A DNA stretch of 64,000 nucleotides, taken from Triops longicaudatus. Its lineage: Eukaryota > Arthropoda > Branchiopoda > Notostraca > Triopsidae. Made by a program: the position numbers and the translations under genes. The notes below the pieces were generated by a model that made no database searches, had not been told where the DNA came from, and was given only the letters and a program-made list of their open reading frames with translations. This document shows, piece by piece, positions 12,470 to 24,100 of this stretch. Position 1 is the first letter of the stretch. Each line of letters opens with the position of its first letter. The stretch lies in the NCBI GenBank assembly GCA_022885665.1, contig JAGQDJ010000186.1:254024-318023 (forward strand), written 5' to 3'.

Positions 12470-12640
12470 GTCGTACCCAGGATTTTGGTTTGGAGGGTGG
12501 TTTTTTAGGTTTCAGGGGTGGAGGAGTTCGTATTCTTTTTTTTGACATTTGAGGTGAGCATATCTTCCCCATTATAAAATAAAAATCGGAGTACGGGGTA
12601 TTTCGACCCTCTAACCCCCCATTGGTACGGCATTGGCTAT
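12470..12640 (+). repeat. Interspersed repeat copy (GTACCCAGGATTTTGG type)
   Basis: A G-rich stretch with GTCGTACCCAGGATTTTGG, a run of GGGG-rich words, and a later TTATAAAATAAAAAT, closing in CCCTCTAACCCCCC. A diverged copy is at 15955-16140 and shorter traces are at about 54800 and 63840. It looks like a non-autonomous mobile element family, but I could not define its ends. Confidence 0.5.
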
Positions 12641-14081
12641 AATCGAAGTATGAATTTTATACTTTAGTTTAAAGTTTGAGTAATACAGAGGTATCATAAT
12701 TTCATGAAATGTTTTATTAGAATATACTGAGTTGTAGTAAATGTGAAATAAATTTTCCAGCGCAATAAAATTCCTAGACCACAATAGACGCAAACGTACG
12801 CGGCCTCTGTTTTTTATTGCTTCATAGAAACCTTGTGAGCACAGAGACTTCTAATGCAGTTTTCAAAAGTATAACGGCTGTAGAATTCTAATAAAAAAGT
12901 CACGAAAAATAATTAAGTTATAGACATTTTACTTTGTAATATGTGACTAAAATATTGGAGTCTTAATTATCGAGAGAAGAAGTTTGATTATTTTGTCTTT
13001 AATTTGCTAGCATTTCTTTCAACTATCAGTCTTTTCCATGATCCAATGCTCGTAAACAGGATTCTCAAGAAGTATGAAACGAAAATGTTCCAACTTGCGC
13101 TCAAGTATAGAAACCTGTTACTGCACAATTATTTTACTTGGAAATAATTCAAATTACAAGGAATGAGCTTCTGATAACTGTAGTTCAGTATTAGTCGAGT
13201 TCGAATGAACCCTGAAATTAGTTAGATACTTATTGGTACCGCGTACCATCGGTCAAGAACACTTGTTCTACCGCAAGTTCTTACAACTCAATGAAAATGG
13301 TATAAATCTAGGACAACTGCATGGTGTTCAATGCAATATTGACACTAGTAATAAGGTCATTCTCGTAGTAAGCTTATCAATATCCTATTAAAATTTCCAG
13401 CAGCGTTGTCGTTGTAGCAAGTTTTCTATAGCAGCAACAATTTATAAGTTTACACGTAGTCGAAATGCACTGGCAAATCAGCTAAGACCAGAACGGGCAA
13501 GCCAGAGTAACCCGATTACAATAAGTCCGGACTCAAGTCTGGCCGATCAATGAAGAACTGTTCATCCGTATTGTATTATTAATTTATCGTGCTTTGCTTT
13601 AATAAGTATCCTAATCCCGACTGCAAGGAACGTCGTTGATGTCTAACAAATGTGTCCACGTAAAAGAAACCCATAGTTTCCTCATAAATGACGAGTCGAG
13701 TTTCGAAGTCGTAAACTTGTGTTATTTCTAGCAGTGCGATTGTGAATTAAGAGAAAATTACGTCCTAATATTATGCAAATTGCAAATTAGAAACAAAAAT
13801 CTTTTTTATAATGCAAACACATAACTTGGGAAGCTTGGAAAATACAAAGACTGCTCTTAGTGATTCGGAACGCAGAAATAATAACGAAAACTGTTTACTT
13901 CTGATAAGATTCAAGCAAGGTTTGTCCTTTGCTTTGTCCGCATTCAAGTGAACTTATGACTTCCAAATTAATAGTGTTTCATTTCGTTGGCCAATTTTGG
14001 TTTTGTATTGAATGACGAATGCAACAATTCGAAGGGTTAAAATATTAGTACAAGAGTTTAAGCCAATGGGGAGCCAATGGT
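12641..14081. other. Intergenic, nothing recognised
   Basis: AT-rich DNA between the two repeat-protein genes. No open frame, RNA gene or clear repeat stands out to me. The downstream end contains the likely polyadenylation signal of the next gene (TTTATT at 14082-14087, AATAAA on the coding strand). Confidence 0.55.
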
Positions 14082-14178
14082 TTTATTATTCTCTTTTTGG
14101 CTTCGAGCTTGATTTGGAAATAGAGGGAATTTTCTGATTCGTTGGAACTGAGAAATTGACATTTTTGGGTGTTCTGCC

Positions 14179-15398
14179 TTAACCTTTCGTCGGACCCACT
14201 TTATTGGGTTTAACTCCGGCCTTCATGGTAATGGGTTTGACTTCTTCAACGGGCTCGACTTTTACTGGCTTTACGCGCTTCACGGGAGCGACGGGACGGA
14301 CGGGTTGGACCTTTTTAACAGGCTTAACAGGCTTAACAGGCCTAACACGTTTAACTGGCCTTCCGCAGCCACAATACCTAGATGGCTTTTCGAAGCTACA
14401 AGAGCTGGATCCAGAACCAGACCAGCCACAGCCGCAAGAGCAGGAACCGGACTCACCTGAAAAACTACCGCTTCCAGAGAAGGAACCGGAGCCATGACCA
14501 CAGTGTTTGTTTTGACGGCAGGATTTTGGGCGACCACAGGACGAGTGGTAATTGCCGCCCCAGTTATCAAAACCGTAGGGGCACCTGAAGCCGTGGTAAT
14601 AACCGAAGTTGCGGTAGTTGCCGAAGCCGTGGGGACAGCGGGAGCCACCGTGGCCGTAGTAGCTGCCGAAGCCGTGGGGGCAGCCGGAGCCACCGTGGCC
14701 GTAGTAGCTGCCGAAGCCGTGGGGGCAGCCGGAGCCACCGTGGCCGTAGTAGCTGCCGAAGCCGTGGGGGCAGCCGGAGCCACCGTGGCCGTAGTAGCTG
14801 CCAAAGCCGTGGGGGCAGCCGGACCCACCTTGGCCGTAGTGGTAGCCGTGGCCGTGGGGGCAGCGGGAGCCACCGTGGCCGTAGTAGTTGCCGAAGCCGT
14901 GACCGAAGTTACCGAAGCCTCCAAAGCGTCCGAAGCCTCCAAAGCGTTGGAAGCCTCTGAAGCCTCCAAAGCCTAATAAGCCTCCTAAGCCTCCTAAGCC
15001 TCCAAAGCCTCCGAAGCCTTCAGAGCCGAAAGGCCAGGATCCACCTGAGTGTCCACAACCGCAGCCTGAATTCGGAAAGGATGGCCAGGATGGGCAGGAT
15101 GGCCAGGATGGGAAGGACGGCCAGGATGGGCAGGATGGCCAGGATGGGAAGGACGGCCAGGATGGCCCGCATGTCTTACACGAACAGCAACTTTTCTTGG
15201 GTTTTGCAATTGGTAGCACTCGATGGCCAGTGGTAAGAGTCCTTGGCTCATCTAAAAGAAAAGATGGCGTGCATAAAAATATTCAAAAATTAGATTGAAA
15301 ATTTTCCCAATAAATTAGATCTTACTTTTTTCTTCAGCTAAGACCCCGACCAGGGCTCCTAGAATAACGATAAGTGCGATAAGTGGAAACTTTCCCAT
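14179..15398 (-). CDS. Secreted Gly/Tyr/His/Cys repeat protein with Pro-Val-Lys tail (381 aa, two exons)
   Basis: No named family recognised. Coding exon 1 is 15398-15326, exon 2 is 15251-14179, joined in phase 1 across a 74-base intron. Exon 1 encodes the signal peptide MGKFPLIALIVILGALVG plus VLA, close in design to that of the 703-aa neighbour. The mature chain then has a Cys cluster (SCCSCKTCG), a Pro-Ser-Trp/Phe/Cys repeat region, and a Gly/Phe/Leu region. Next come six 15-residue repeats with the theme HGFGSYYGHGGSGCP, a Ser/Gly/Cys region, and a Pro-Val-Lys tail ending near VGPTKG. Tyr, His and Cys are residues used for oxidative or metal cross-linking in structural proteins. The Lys-Pro-Val tail resembles extensible PEVK-like sequence in composition only. 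AATAAA lies about 95 bases after the stop. A secreted fibre, cuticle or adhesive component is the best guess; an antimicrobial Gly-rich peptide precursor is less likely at this size. Confidence 0.78.
14632..14901 (-). repeat. Six tandem 45-base repeats (HGFGSYYGHGGSGCP)
   Basis: Six 15-codon units in a row. The central three are nearly identical at the DNA level and the outer ones carry Asn, Arg or His substitutions. Near-identity in the middle is typical of recent slippage or gene conversion within an array. Confidence 0.9.
15073..15165 (-). repeat. Trp-Pro-Ser / Phe-Pro-Ser / Cys-Pro-Ser repeats
   Basis: Encodes a run of three-residue units, Pro-Ser-Trp, Pro-Ser-Phe and Pro-Ser-Cys, in an ordered pattern about 36 bases long. 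The 703-aa neighbour has a matching FPRFPSFPRFP segment in the same place after its signal peptide, which supports common origin. Confidence 0.85.
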
Positions 15399-15497
15399 AT
15401 TGCTTCCAGGAAAGCTATTCTTTAATGTCGCTGCAACTTGTTAACTCTCCTTAGCAAAATGGTGCCAGGGAATGTTTGAAATGGATCCCATGAGCTA

Positions 15498-15507
15498 CTC
15501 TTAAAGC
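15498..15507 (-). promoter_or_regulatory. TATA-like box of the 381-aa protein gene
   Basis: The coding strand reads GCTTTAAGAG about 100 bases before the ATG. The position relative to the conserved upstream block (about 60 bases) matches that in the 703-aa gene. Confidence 0.35.
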
Positions 15508-15568
15508 GTGAGAAATGCTGTGTCGACTTATTTTTTTTCGTTGCAGAACGTGTCCTCAAACACAACAG

Positions 15569-15650
15569 TTTTTGCCAAATAAGCCTATTAGTAGCGTGTT
15601 AAGGAAAAATATTGGAATTTCCTGAAATTAAGCATGACACGTTTTGCTGA
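15569..15650 (-). promoter_or_regulatory. Upstream block shared with the first repeat-protein gene (copy 2)
   Basis: Partner of the block at 12251-12329. The two copies share words such as GCCAA, AAGCCTA/GAGCCTA, GTTAAGG and GACACGTT-TGCTGA in the same order over about 80 bases. The sequence between them is not obviously alike. Confidence 0.65.
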
Positions 15651-15954
15651 ATTAAGTGGTAAACATTTGTATTCAGTTTAGAGAAATTCTTGACGTAGAT
15701 GGGTTTAAAAGGGCATCAAGAAAAAATTAGCTGGCCAAAAACTTAGTTGTCCGAAGTATCGAGTTCAATGTAATAATGTATTCATTATGTATCCTTACTA
15801 CTATATTTAAAAAAAGCTAGAAAACCCATTTATTTGATGTTGACTTAGATCCGCGTTTTTTTTTTTTTCATTTATAAAATTTTCTTTCAGATAATATTGG
15901 TGTTGCATGTTCGATTCGATGTTGCTTTAACAAAAAGCTAGGCCAACTGGTAGC

Positions 15955-16140
15955 TAGGTCAGTACCAAGGATCCTGGTTCAGGGGTGTCAAGGGAGTTTT
16001 GGGGTCTGTTTTCCACATGCATTTTTGTTAGACACTTGGCCGCCTATACTTTCCGTTATAAAATTAACATTTGGGAGGTGTTAAAAAACCCTATCTCTCG
16101 CCCTGGGCACGGGGGTGCTCGTAGCCCCAAACTCTGCAAA
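15955..16140 (+). repeat. Interspersed repeat copy 2
   Basis: Diverged relative of 12470-12640: GTACCAAGGATCCTGGTTCAG near the start, TTATAAAATTAACATTTGGGAG in the middle, and a CCC/GGGG-rich end. It sits upstream of the 381-aa gene much as copy 1 sits upstream of the 703-aa gene, so it may have been carried along in the duplication. Confidence 0.45.
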
Positions 16141-17423
16141 ATAAAATGAAGAAGCCGAGCGAAGATTTTTTTTACGAGCTAAGCGCTTGTTTTTATTTCT
16201 AAGACTTGGAAATATTTCCTCTTGCACTAATAGCTCATGGCAGTTTCCTTCTTTTTTCCTGATTATTTTTTGTCTTTCTCTCTCAAAAATTAACCATTTT
16301 GAAAGTACTAAGCCTACATATTTTCCATTTTCCTTCAGCTATTATTTTTCGGCAACTCTTCTTAAAGTCTAAGAAAATTGGAACAACTAAACACACTACC
16401 TTTCTTATAAAACTAAGCGTACAACACGCAGATAGCTGGTATTGTATGCAGTTAATGTTGTCACTAGCTGAAACATCGCGTAGTGGGCTATGTAACCCTA
16501 CTATTTCTACTTCGACTGGGTTCCAAGGAAATGCTGAATATTCCGAAGGAAGCGAAATGCAGGCTAACGTCTTTTGGATCGTTTCCACGATTAGCCCAAA
16601 CGCATGTGTTGGGTTAGTCTAACTGATGTTAAAGTTATCACATGTTAAATTACACAGTTTATTTTTATTTTATTTTTTTTTATATTTATTTCGTCGGCGT
16701 GAGCTTTGCTCGTTGCCGTACAATTACACAGTTACTCATAGTATTAGCCTTTAAAAAGATATAATCAAGTAAATATTGAAACCCAGTTTGGTCGAGGTAA
16801 TTTCTTCCTCCGTTTTAGGATTCTGCTATTCAATAAACTTACATTACTAACTTAAACTTATGTAAAGCATGTTAAAGTTGCGGAAATGCTGTACGTGCAT
16901 TTACTTAACTAGCTTTTTCACTCGCTAACCTGTTGAAATATCAAAGAAACACAATCTTACGACTTTTACAAATCACAAACGTCTTGGTTAGAAGGAAGGC
17001 GTCTCAACATTATTCTAGAAACCGCACTGCCTGAATTTACGCACAGTGCAGAAATATCGAATAGAAAATTTTCACAACAGATTTTTTTATTTATGTAATC
17101 ACTTAAACGTTTTCTCACTTAACCGTAGACTTTGCTCTAATTGTTGATAAGAATCCCATTAGTGTGTAATTTAATCGGTTTACCCATCATTAAAAAGTAA
17201 TAAATAAAAAACGACGTTGCTATTCGTATCCATCGCCAAGGCCGAAGTGCGTCATGCATGACGATTATTCAAAAGCAAGCTGTCCATCTCTTTTATTATT
17301 TAAACTCGCTTGTGTTAGTACAGTGCCTATTAATTGCGCACTGCTAGTCACCTGACGTGCTCGTATCTGGGTGGTTGCTTCCACGGAATGCCTCTAATCC
17401 CTCTCCACATTTAAGATGGTCTT

Positions 17424-17437
17424 TTATGACGTCATAA
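17424..17437. promoter_or_regulatory. Perfect CRE palindrome
   Basis: TTATGACGTCATAA is a 14-base perfect palindrome with the full CRE core TGACGTCA, the binding site of CREB/ATF-type bZIP proteins. A TATA-like TTATATAGAG follows at 17719-17728. Whether either is used is unknown. Confidence 0.4.
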
Positions 17438-17913
17438 CAAGGAAAACCCATCTTGCTCGCTCTTTTTTTCTACACCTGCCTCTGTTACAGTCACCGTCTC
17501 TCTCTGTAAGCCTTTGTCACCTACCAATAAAAGAAGGCTCTCTGCGCAAATCGATGTTTTTTTATTTATTTATTGTTTTTCCTTCATCCGCATTAACATT
17601 TCGTCCCATCAAACCACATGCATTACAGCGCGATGACATGAAGTCACACCTAATTTAGGGTTTTGGGAACTCCATGACGTAGCCACGGAACTTAACCCCG
17701 GTTCCCATAGCATAAGTGTTATATAGAGCCGCCATTTTTATGGTTGGGGTTAACGATGTAAAAAGGAAAACGTAAGGGAAAGGCGCCGTACGAAGTTTAA
17801 ATTTACGATGGCATACGGAACAATTGCCGATAGCAAAAATTGTTTACTACCCACATGGATTTGTTTGGGTATGTTAAACAATACTCTTGTACCTTAAGCC
17901 GCTGCGTGTGCAA

Positions 17914-18180
17914 ATGAAGCCCAACCTTGAACTTTTACCTTTTTTCGACTACCAACTTCCGGTTTCGGAAAAACTTCTCCACGCAATTGCAGTGCAAGTT
18001 AGACAATCACGGAAGTACTTGAATGATGTCACAATAGAGCTGTTGGAAAAAATACTGATAATTAATCGAGCAAGGAAAAGTTGGTCGCTGTTTAACGAAA
18101 AAGACTCGGTGACAAAATGGAAGTTAAAATATTTTACATTGTTAAGTTGTTTCTATAAACAACTTAACAATGTAAAATAA
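17914..18180 (+). CDS. Small open frame ending in a hairpin (88 aa, doubtful)
   Basis: From the ATG at 17914 an open frame of 88 codons runs to a TAA. The product has no signal peptide or known motif and is mildly basic. It lies about 190 bases after a TATA-like sequence and 480 bases after the CRE palindrome. Its last 17 codons overlap the 23-base perfect hairpin, so the stop codon is part of the right arm. It could be a chance frame or a remnant of a mobile element. Confidence 0.15.
   Translation: MKPNLELLPFFDYQLPVSEKLLHAIAVQVRQSRKYLNDVTIELLEKILIINRARKSWSLFNEKDSVTKWKLKYFTLLSCFYKQLNNVK
18130..18179. repeat. Perfect 23-bp inverted repeat with 4-base loop
   Basis: Left arm 18130-18152 and right arm 18157-18179 are exact reverse complements around the loop CTAT. 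The arm begins TATTTTACATTGTTAAG. Transcribed RNA would form a very stable stem-loop with no mismatch. Confidence 0.95.
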
Positions 18181-21100
18181 TTTGACTTCAATGTTCTATT
18201 GACTTATGCAATATTTTCGTCTTTTTAAAGAAAATACATTTTTTTATTTATTTAGACACTTGAAAAATTTTTAGCAATTCTCGAGAGCAAATGTTTTCGT
18301 CATTTTGGTTGTTATTTCTTTCAGGTATTGCAAGGTCAGTGTGTTAGTTCATCTTTCTCGTTAGCTCTATTGCATCCCAAGTGCGGAGGTTTCGTTTCGA
18401 TGCAAATCAAGTTCATGCTTGACTTGGATTTCTGCTTGTGCTGTTAATCACGCGTATCAACGGTTATTGTAAAGAAGCCGATGGCTCTACATGGCTGTTA
18501 AGGCATTCAATCGGCATCTCGCTTGTTAGTTCACCTGCACGAAAAATTTTTGCAGTGATAGAACTATTTTGTAGCCACCTTAGACAGAAAGGGACGAAAG
18601 GCAAGTTTCGGTCAATAAACCCGTAAGATATCGATCAATTTTTTCCTCAACTAGAAACATGTTCTTATGAACTCTTTAAATTTTCCATGCAAATCTTGCA
18701 CCTTTTTGTCAAACAAGCATTAGATGGGTTCTTTACTCTCGTATTTTGGCTCTTGGACAATCCAAACAAAATATATCCGAAAGTAAAAGAACCGAAAAGC
18801 AGCAGATGTTGTCACATCTCTGTGTTAAGCTATCGTGCAAACAAACGACTTGGCTTATGACAGTGTACTTTCAGCATAAGAACAGCATAAGCATTATAAA
18901 CTCAATAAATAATTCACGTATTAAGTTAAGGTAAGTCAATCAATCGTATTGCATGCAAATAATCCATAAATGCTACTCGACATTGAATAATACATTGCTA
19001 CAAAATGAAGTTGCTAACTGAAACTACACTAATAAGTATTAGTTCAGCAATATAACTTTTTTTAAGAGAAAGGCGTGATCATGAGTAAATCACTTTTTGT
19101 GACGTAACATTTAGCGCAATTGAGCCAATCATATTACACGGCGATTGTATGTATTCGGAAGCTTCACTGCTCATAACGCAGGACATCATATCCGGGCAAA
19201 CTGAATTTGCCTCGGCAATGCTCCTATTTGTGGGATGCCCACACACGCCAGTGAAAAACCCTTCAAATTTCCCGCTTAAATTTCCCGCACATGCAATCAC
19301 AGCGCTGTCGCTGAATTGCTTTGGAAAATTACGTAGACCGCATGGACGCTTCCTTACATTACGTAGTGTGCAAATGTCTTATCAAAATGCAGTTCTATAG
19401 TTCATGCCTCCTATGTCTCAGCTCAGGTAAAACCTCAAGCGTGTATTGAATAATTATCAAACTGAATTTTGGCTCCTGTTCCTGCAAGAATTTGAGGGTT
19501 TTGTTAACTTTAGCCTCGGGCTGTAATTCAGGAGGTACAAATATATTCCTATCAGGTCTATGATAGGGATTTCTCTTTTTTATTACTCAGGTATTCAATA
19601 TTCATTGCCATTAGTAATTTAAACGTATTTTTCTGCCCTCGTATGACGTTAATCATTGACTTATACTGGAAAAACTTGTTTTATACATTCGTACAGTTAT
19701 ACGCTCGCTCGCTCTTCTACCAATCCTTATCGATGCTACAGAAGCGGTCTTCAAGGAACATAATTGCGGCATGTAAAAATAAAATCGATTTTTACTGGAT
19801 TTTCCGTAAGTGGCATTATGTTATTGGGATCTGTTGATGGACAGTAAAAATGTAAAACTCTTCCGTTTATTTCAATAGAATCGTCAGCCAGTCGGGACCA
19901 GGAGATTTTCGATACAGAAGTCGCAAAAAAAAAATCAGACAAAACGCTTACACACTAGCTTCGGTAGTTTCCATAATTGGGGTGAGAAAATCAGAGTTTT
20001 ACTGTAATTACGGTATCAACTAACCATATCCGCTGCCACAAAGACAATCGCTAAAAGTAAACTATTATATTCACCTTGGAGTGACGATCCTCAGATTGTG
20101 GATCCGCATTTAGAACATTATAGAATTGGAGGTCAATGTCTGTGGAACTCTGAGCTAATCTTCGGTTATCAACCCCAGAAATCATCCTTTTCAAAGAACT
20201 CTATAGAAAAAGGGGAATGTGAACCATCAAATGCAAGGAATACGTTGGCGCTAACACTAAGCTGCTGAAATAGCGCGGTATTGTCAATAATTGCAACTGT
20301 AGTCCCTTTTTTTCTAACCACGAAACTCTTGAGATCGTGGCGTCTTTTTGTCCTCATACTTCCGTAGCCAAGGGCAAGGTTGCTGCTGCTTTTGCTGCAC
20401 CTTTTGGATCTGCTTGCCTCATCCCAGTGGAGTGCAACATAGCATAGCGAAGGCAAGCATGGGAAAAACTCAAGTTTACTGATCAGGAGCTTGCCTTTTG
20501 CTGCGTCTTCCTCTTCAAAGCCTGTCCAATCTTCACGACTTTGAATAAGATCCAGACATCTTTTGACCAAAGTTGATTAATGTTGCCAGCGCGATAGGCA
20601 GCATTGATAAAGTCCTTCTTCGAAAAACCTTGTGTTTTGCTTTACAAGCGTGACACAATCGATGACAAGCCTGCAAGCCTTTTCTTTCGTTATCTAACTT
20701 TTTTCTCTCTCTTTTACTTGCTAACCGAAGGCTTGTGATGAATTTATTAAGATTTTATCGAAGTATAAACCAAAGGTTGTTTCGGTGCGCATCTTCAATA
20801 TGCAGAAAGACTCTTACGGAAAATAAAATAATAAAAAAATACCCTAAAGCTAAGGAGCGTTGTTATTTCAAACCTACACTTACAAGATGTCGTAGGTGTT
20901 GGTGACCTTGTGTTCCACATGTGTGTTCACTGGGTCTAAAAGGGAAACGTAGCATCATCCTACCATCTCATTACACGGAAAGTGCACACATTACCATCGA
21001 GGTTAGCTAATAATCCTATTGCTTTCTATTGTTTCGTATTTTTTTTTCTTGCTTGCCTCTTCCCAGTTATTTAATTTTTTCATTATTGTCCGCTTCACAT

Positions 21101-24100
21101 TGTAAAACTAACTGCTCGACGTCCTTCGTCGCATACTCTTTTTAAAGTTCCTTTAGTAACTACCTCTTCTCCTAAAAAAATCATAATACATCTTTTTTGT
21201 ATCCGAGCCTTTTCGTTCATACACCTGCCAAATGCTAATAGAAGCGAAGGTCACTTAAGCTTTAAATTTCCGGTACTCTGGTCGCGTCACGACTTGGCCG
21301 TTACTGGGCTCATCTTCATCTTCGTGGGCTTACTCATCCCTAGATTCTTAAGTGGATGAGTTCAGAGAAGTCTAGCTCCGATCTTTGACGTCACTCTATG
21401 GAAAACGGAAATTCCAAGCTGCCGAAAACCCTCTAGGGGGATTGCAAACCTCTCCAATCCCTTAGTCCAATAAATTTGCAATGGGGTTTTCTAAAGATCC
21501 ATTTTTACACTGTTTGCTTTTATTTTGCTTATGTGGGATCTGGTAGATAGAGAAATTATTACAATATCACTGCTAATATACGTCAGTAAGAATTTCAGTC
21601 ATTTTCCCCAATCCGGTTAAAACCTTCCCGCGACAAGTTAAAGCCGTAAAATTTGAAGCTGAGGCTTTATCAGCGTGACCAAGTTTGTAAAGCTTCCGCA
21701 AGCTTCTTAAGGAAGAAAAATATGTCTTAATACTTCTTAGCAATCTGGTGGCATTGGTACGTGACGTTGAGGTGAGAAAAATTGTATGAAGTACCGTAGG
21801 ATTTTTTATTTCCATTATTTTGCCTCTTTACTGTTCGATCTCGGTCAAGTGAAACGTTAGACGATTTTGCAGCGAATTGAAAGACGGTGGAAACAGAGTC
21901 TGGTTAACGAGATGATTGAGAACACCGTTTTCTAATGTTGGAAATCGGTACCTTTAATTTCCAAGCCGATGAATACAAGCTGAAAGGGTATTAGTGCGGT
22001 AACGAGACACGTTCACGCTCGCCAACGTTTTCCATTTCATTATTGCTCCTCATATGACACGCAACTTTCGATTCTTGTAAAGCTAAGGACTATTATCGTA
22101 CAGCAAAGCGGGACGTAAGTTGAAACTTTCAATATCGGTGACATTCGGTTAAATCATTCAATTTCACCCCCTTGTGGGGATCTCTTTCAGGCTAGGGGAA
22201 GGAAAAAACTGATGGTCAGTTCATTACACGGTCGTGATTTTGGTCAAAAGCTAACCTTTAAAAGTTGCACAGAAAAAGAACTTCAGGGACGTTATGGTAC
22301 ACGTTTGAATAAAAAGGAAGGTATACGGTTAGTCAGCTATTTGGATGTTGGGGGTACCAGGTAAAGGTATTATGTTAAGTTGCTTAAGTGTCGAGGCCGT
22401 TTAAGAAACCGATCGTGTATGATGCACATTCATGGGCACTTTTTTTTTCGGGTTTTGTCGGTGCAAGTCTTTTCCATCTATCCCTGACCCCTTTGCTTGA
22501 TCTAATAGTCAGTTGAGGAAGAGGCTTGTTTGACTTGACTTGGCCTTGCCATTTAGAAAAGCTAAAAAGAAAAGAAGTTTTCTGGGACAGCGAAAACGAT
22601 TTTATATTTGAGAAGTCCCATGAAGGACTTTGCTTAGCAATTTTACGCCAAGTTTTTTTTTCAGATTAAATATTAAACATTTTAACCCGTGTAGTCATAT
22701 TGCGTGCCAGGATACCAATAGTGTTCTGAATACGAACGTTTGCAGTTACGAAACGTATGGACGTGTCATTTCAAACGTTAGGACTTTTGAAATCCTGTAC
22801 CAATAAAATCAAATATGTCGGACACAACTGGCGTGTGCTATAACCAAGTACGTGCCCATTTTTAAGCCTTAGGGCTGATTCAAAGAATTTCACAAATAAA
22901 TGTCGGTGTTTGTCGCGTACTTGCCCTTATATGCAGAAGAACGAATATTAGGACCCACTATCCTTCCTTCTTCCCCGCCCTGAGTACTAGTTTAGTAGTT
23001 TGATCTACCAAAAACTGAAAGAGAGAACGCGCGTTTTGGATTTCAACTGTCCCAGGGTTTGTACACAGACCAACGCGATAATCCAACAATGAGTGTCCAG
23101 TAACGCGTTGGTTTAGCCATATGCATTCGCAGTTACAGGGAACTCTTGCTCTATCGCATGGGCGTATGCAAATATGGAAAATGGAGAAGCTATCAAAGTT
23201 GATGTAGTCAAAATCAAAATAAAAACTGGGACACAAGCGAATTTTCGTAGCCACTGTTCCAAGAACCTGTGTTTTTGTTGGACACTAAATATTACTAAGC
23301 TTCGCTACGAATCTGTCCTGTGCTTGGAGGTTTCTTATTCCATTTCTTTCCCCTTTATTAATAATATGACGCTAATGGGTGCAGTTAAATGAGAAATTCG
23401 TGTTTTTTTTTAAAAAAAAGAGCTCAAGAACGAAGCCGTAGAAAGATGAATAAATTCGCTCAGTTTAATTAGACAACTTGTAGTGTCGGCATGTTAAAAC
23501 TAATCAGAACTAATTGCGCTTGTTAGAACCGCATATTTTGTGTATCAAGAGCATGCTATCAGGTGTTCATAACTTTGTTTTTACGCACGTAAGCTTGAAT
23601 GGTATAGATCAGATAATGTTTTATGAAATGAGAACCCAAAAGTACGCGAGTTAGTTTGGTGAAATTCGTCTTGTGTTCAGCTAAAAAGGCGCAGAAACAA
23701 GTGATGAATGTAGATGAGGGGTCACGCGAAACGATATGTGGAGGAAAAAAAGGTAACGAACACGCGCGTGTAAATCTTGATAAACCCAAATATGACCGGT
23801 TTCGTGGAAATTTGACCCCTTAGTTCTTTGATTTCGAGGCAAATCTAATAAAGCAAACGGAAAACAAATGACGATAAGGACGAACATGAAATCAAAGAAC
23901 CTCTCAATCGTCATTCTGGATGGAATTGAATTAGGACTCGCGAGTTCTTTGGCTTTTGGACAGTTTTTCTAACTATCTCTTAAATCAGGCATGCTTATAA
24001 AAATACTTATAAAAATTATTAGTTTTAGTTATTTAGTTAAAAAAATATCTTTCCCATTCCGACCCTACGAACTTAAATGCAAAACCGATCTATTTTGTAA

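Noticed and set aside
14494..14976. 160-codon plus-strand frame (Ala/Val-rich)
   Set aside because: It lies antisense to the 381-aa gene and reflects the biased codons of its Gly repeats; no signal peptide, splice sites or independent motif.
20169..20570. 133-codon minus-strand frame
   Set aside because: No ATG at the start, no splice context or family; could be a decayed element, but I cannot support a gene.
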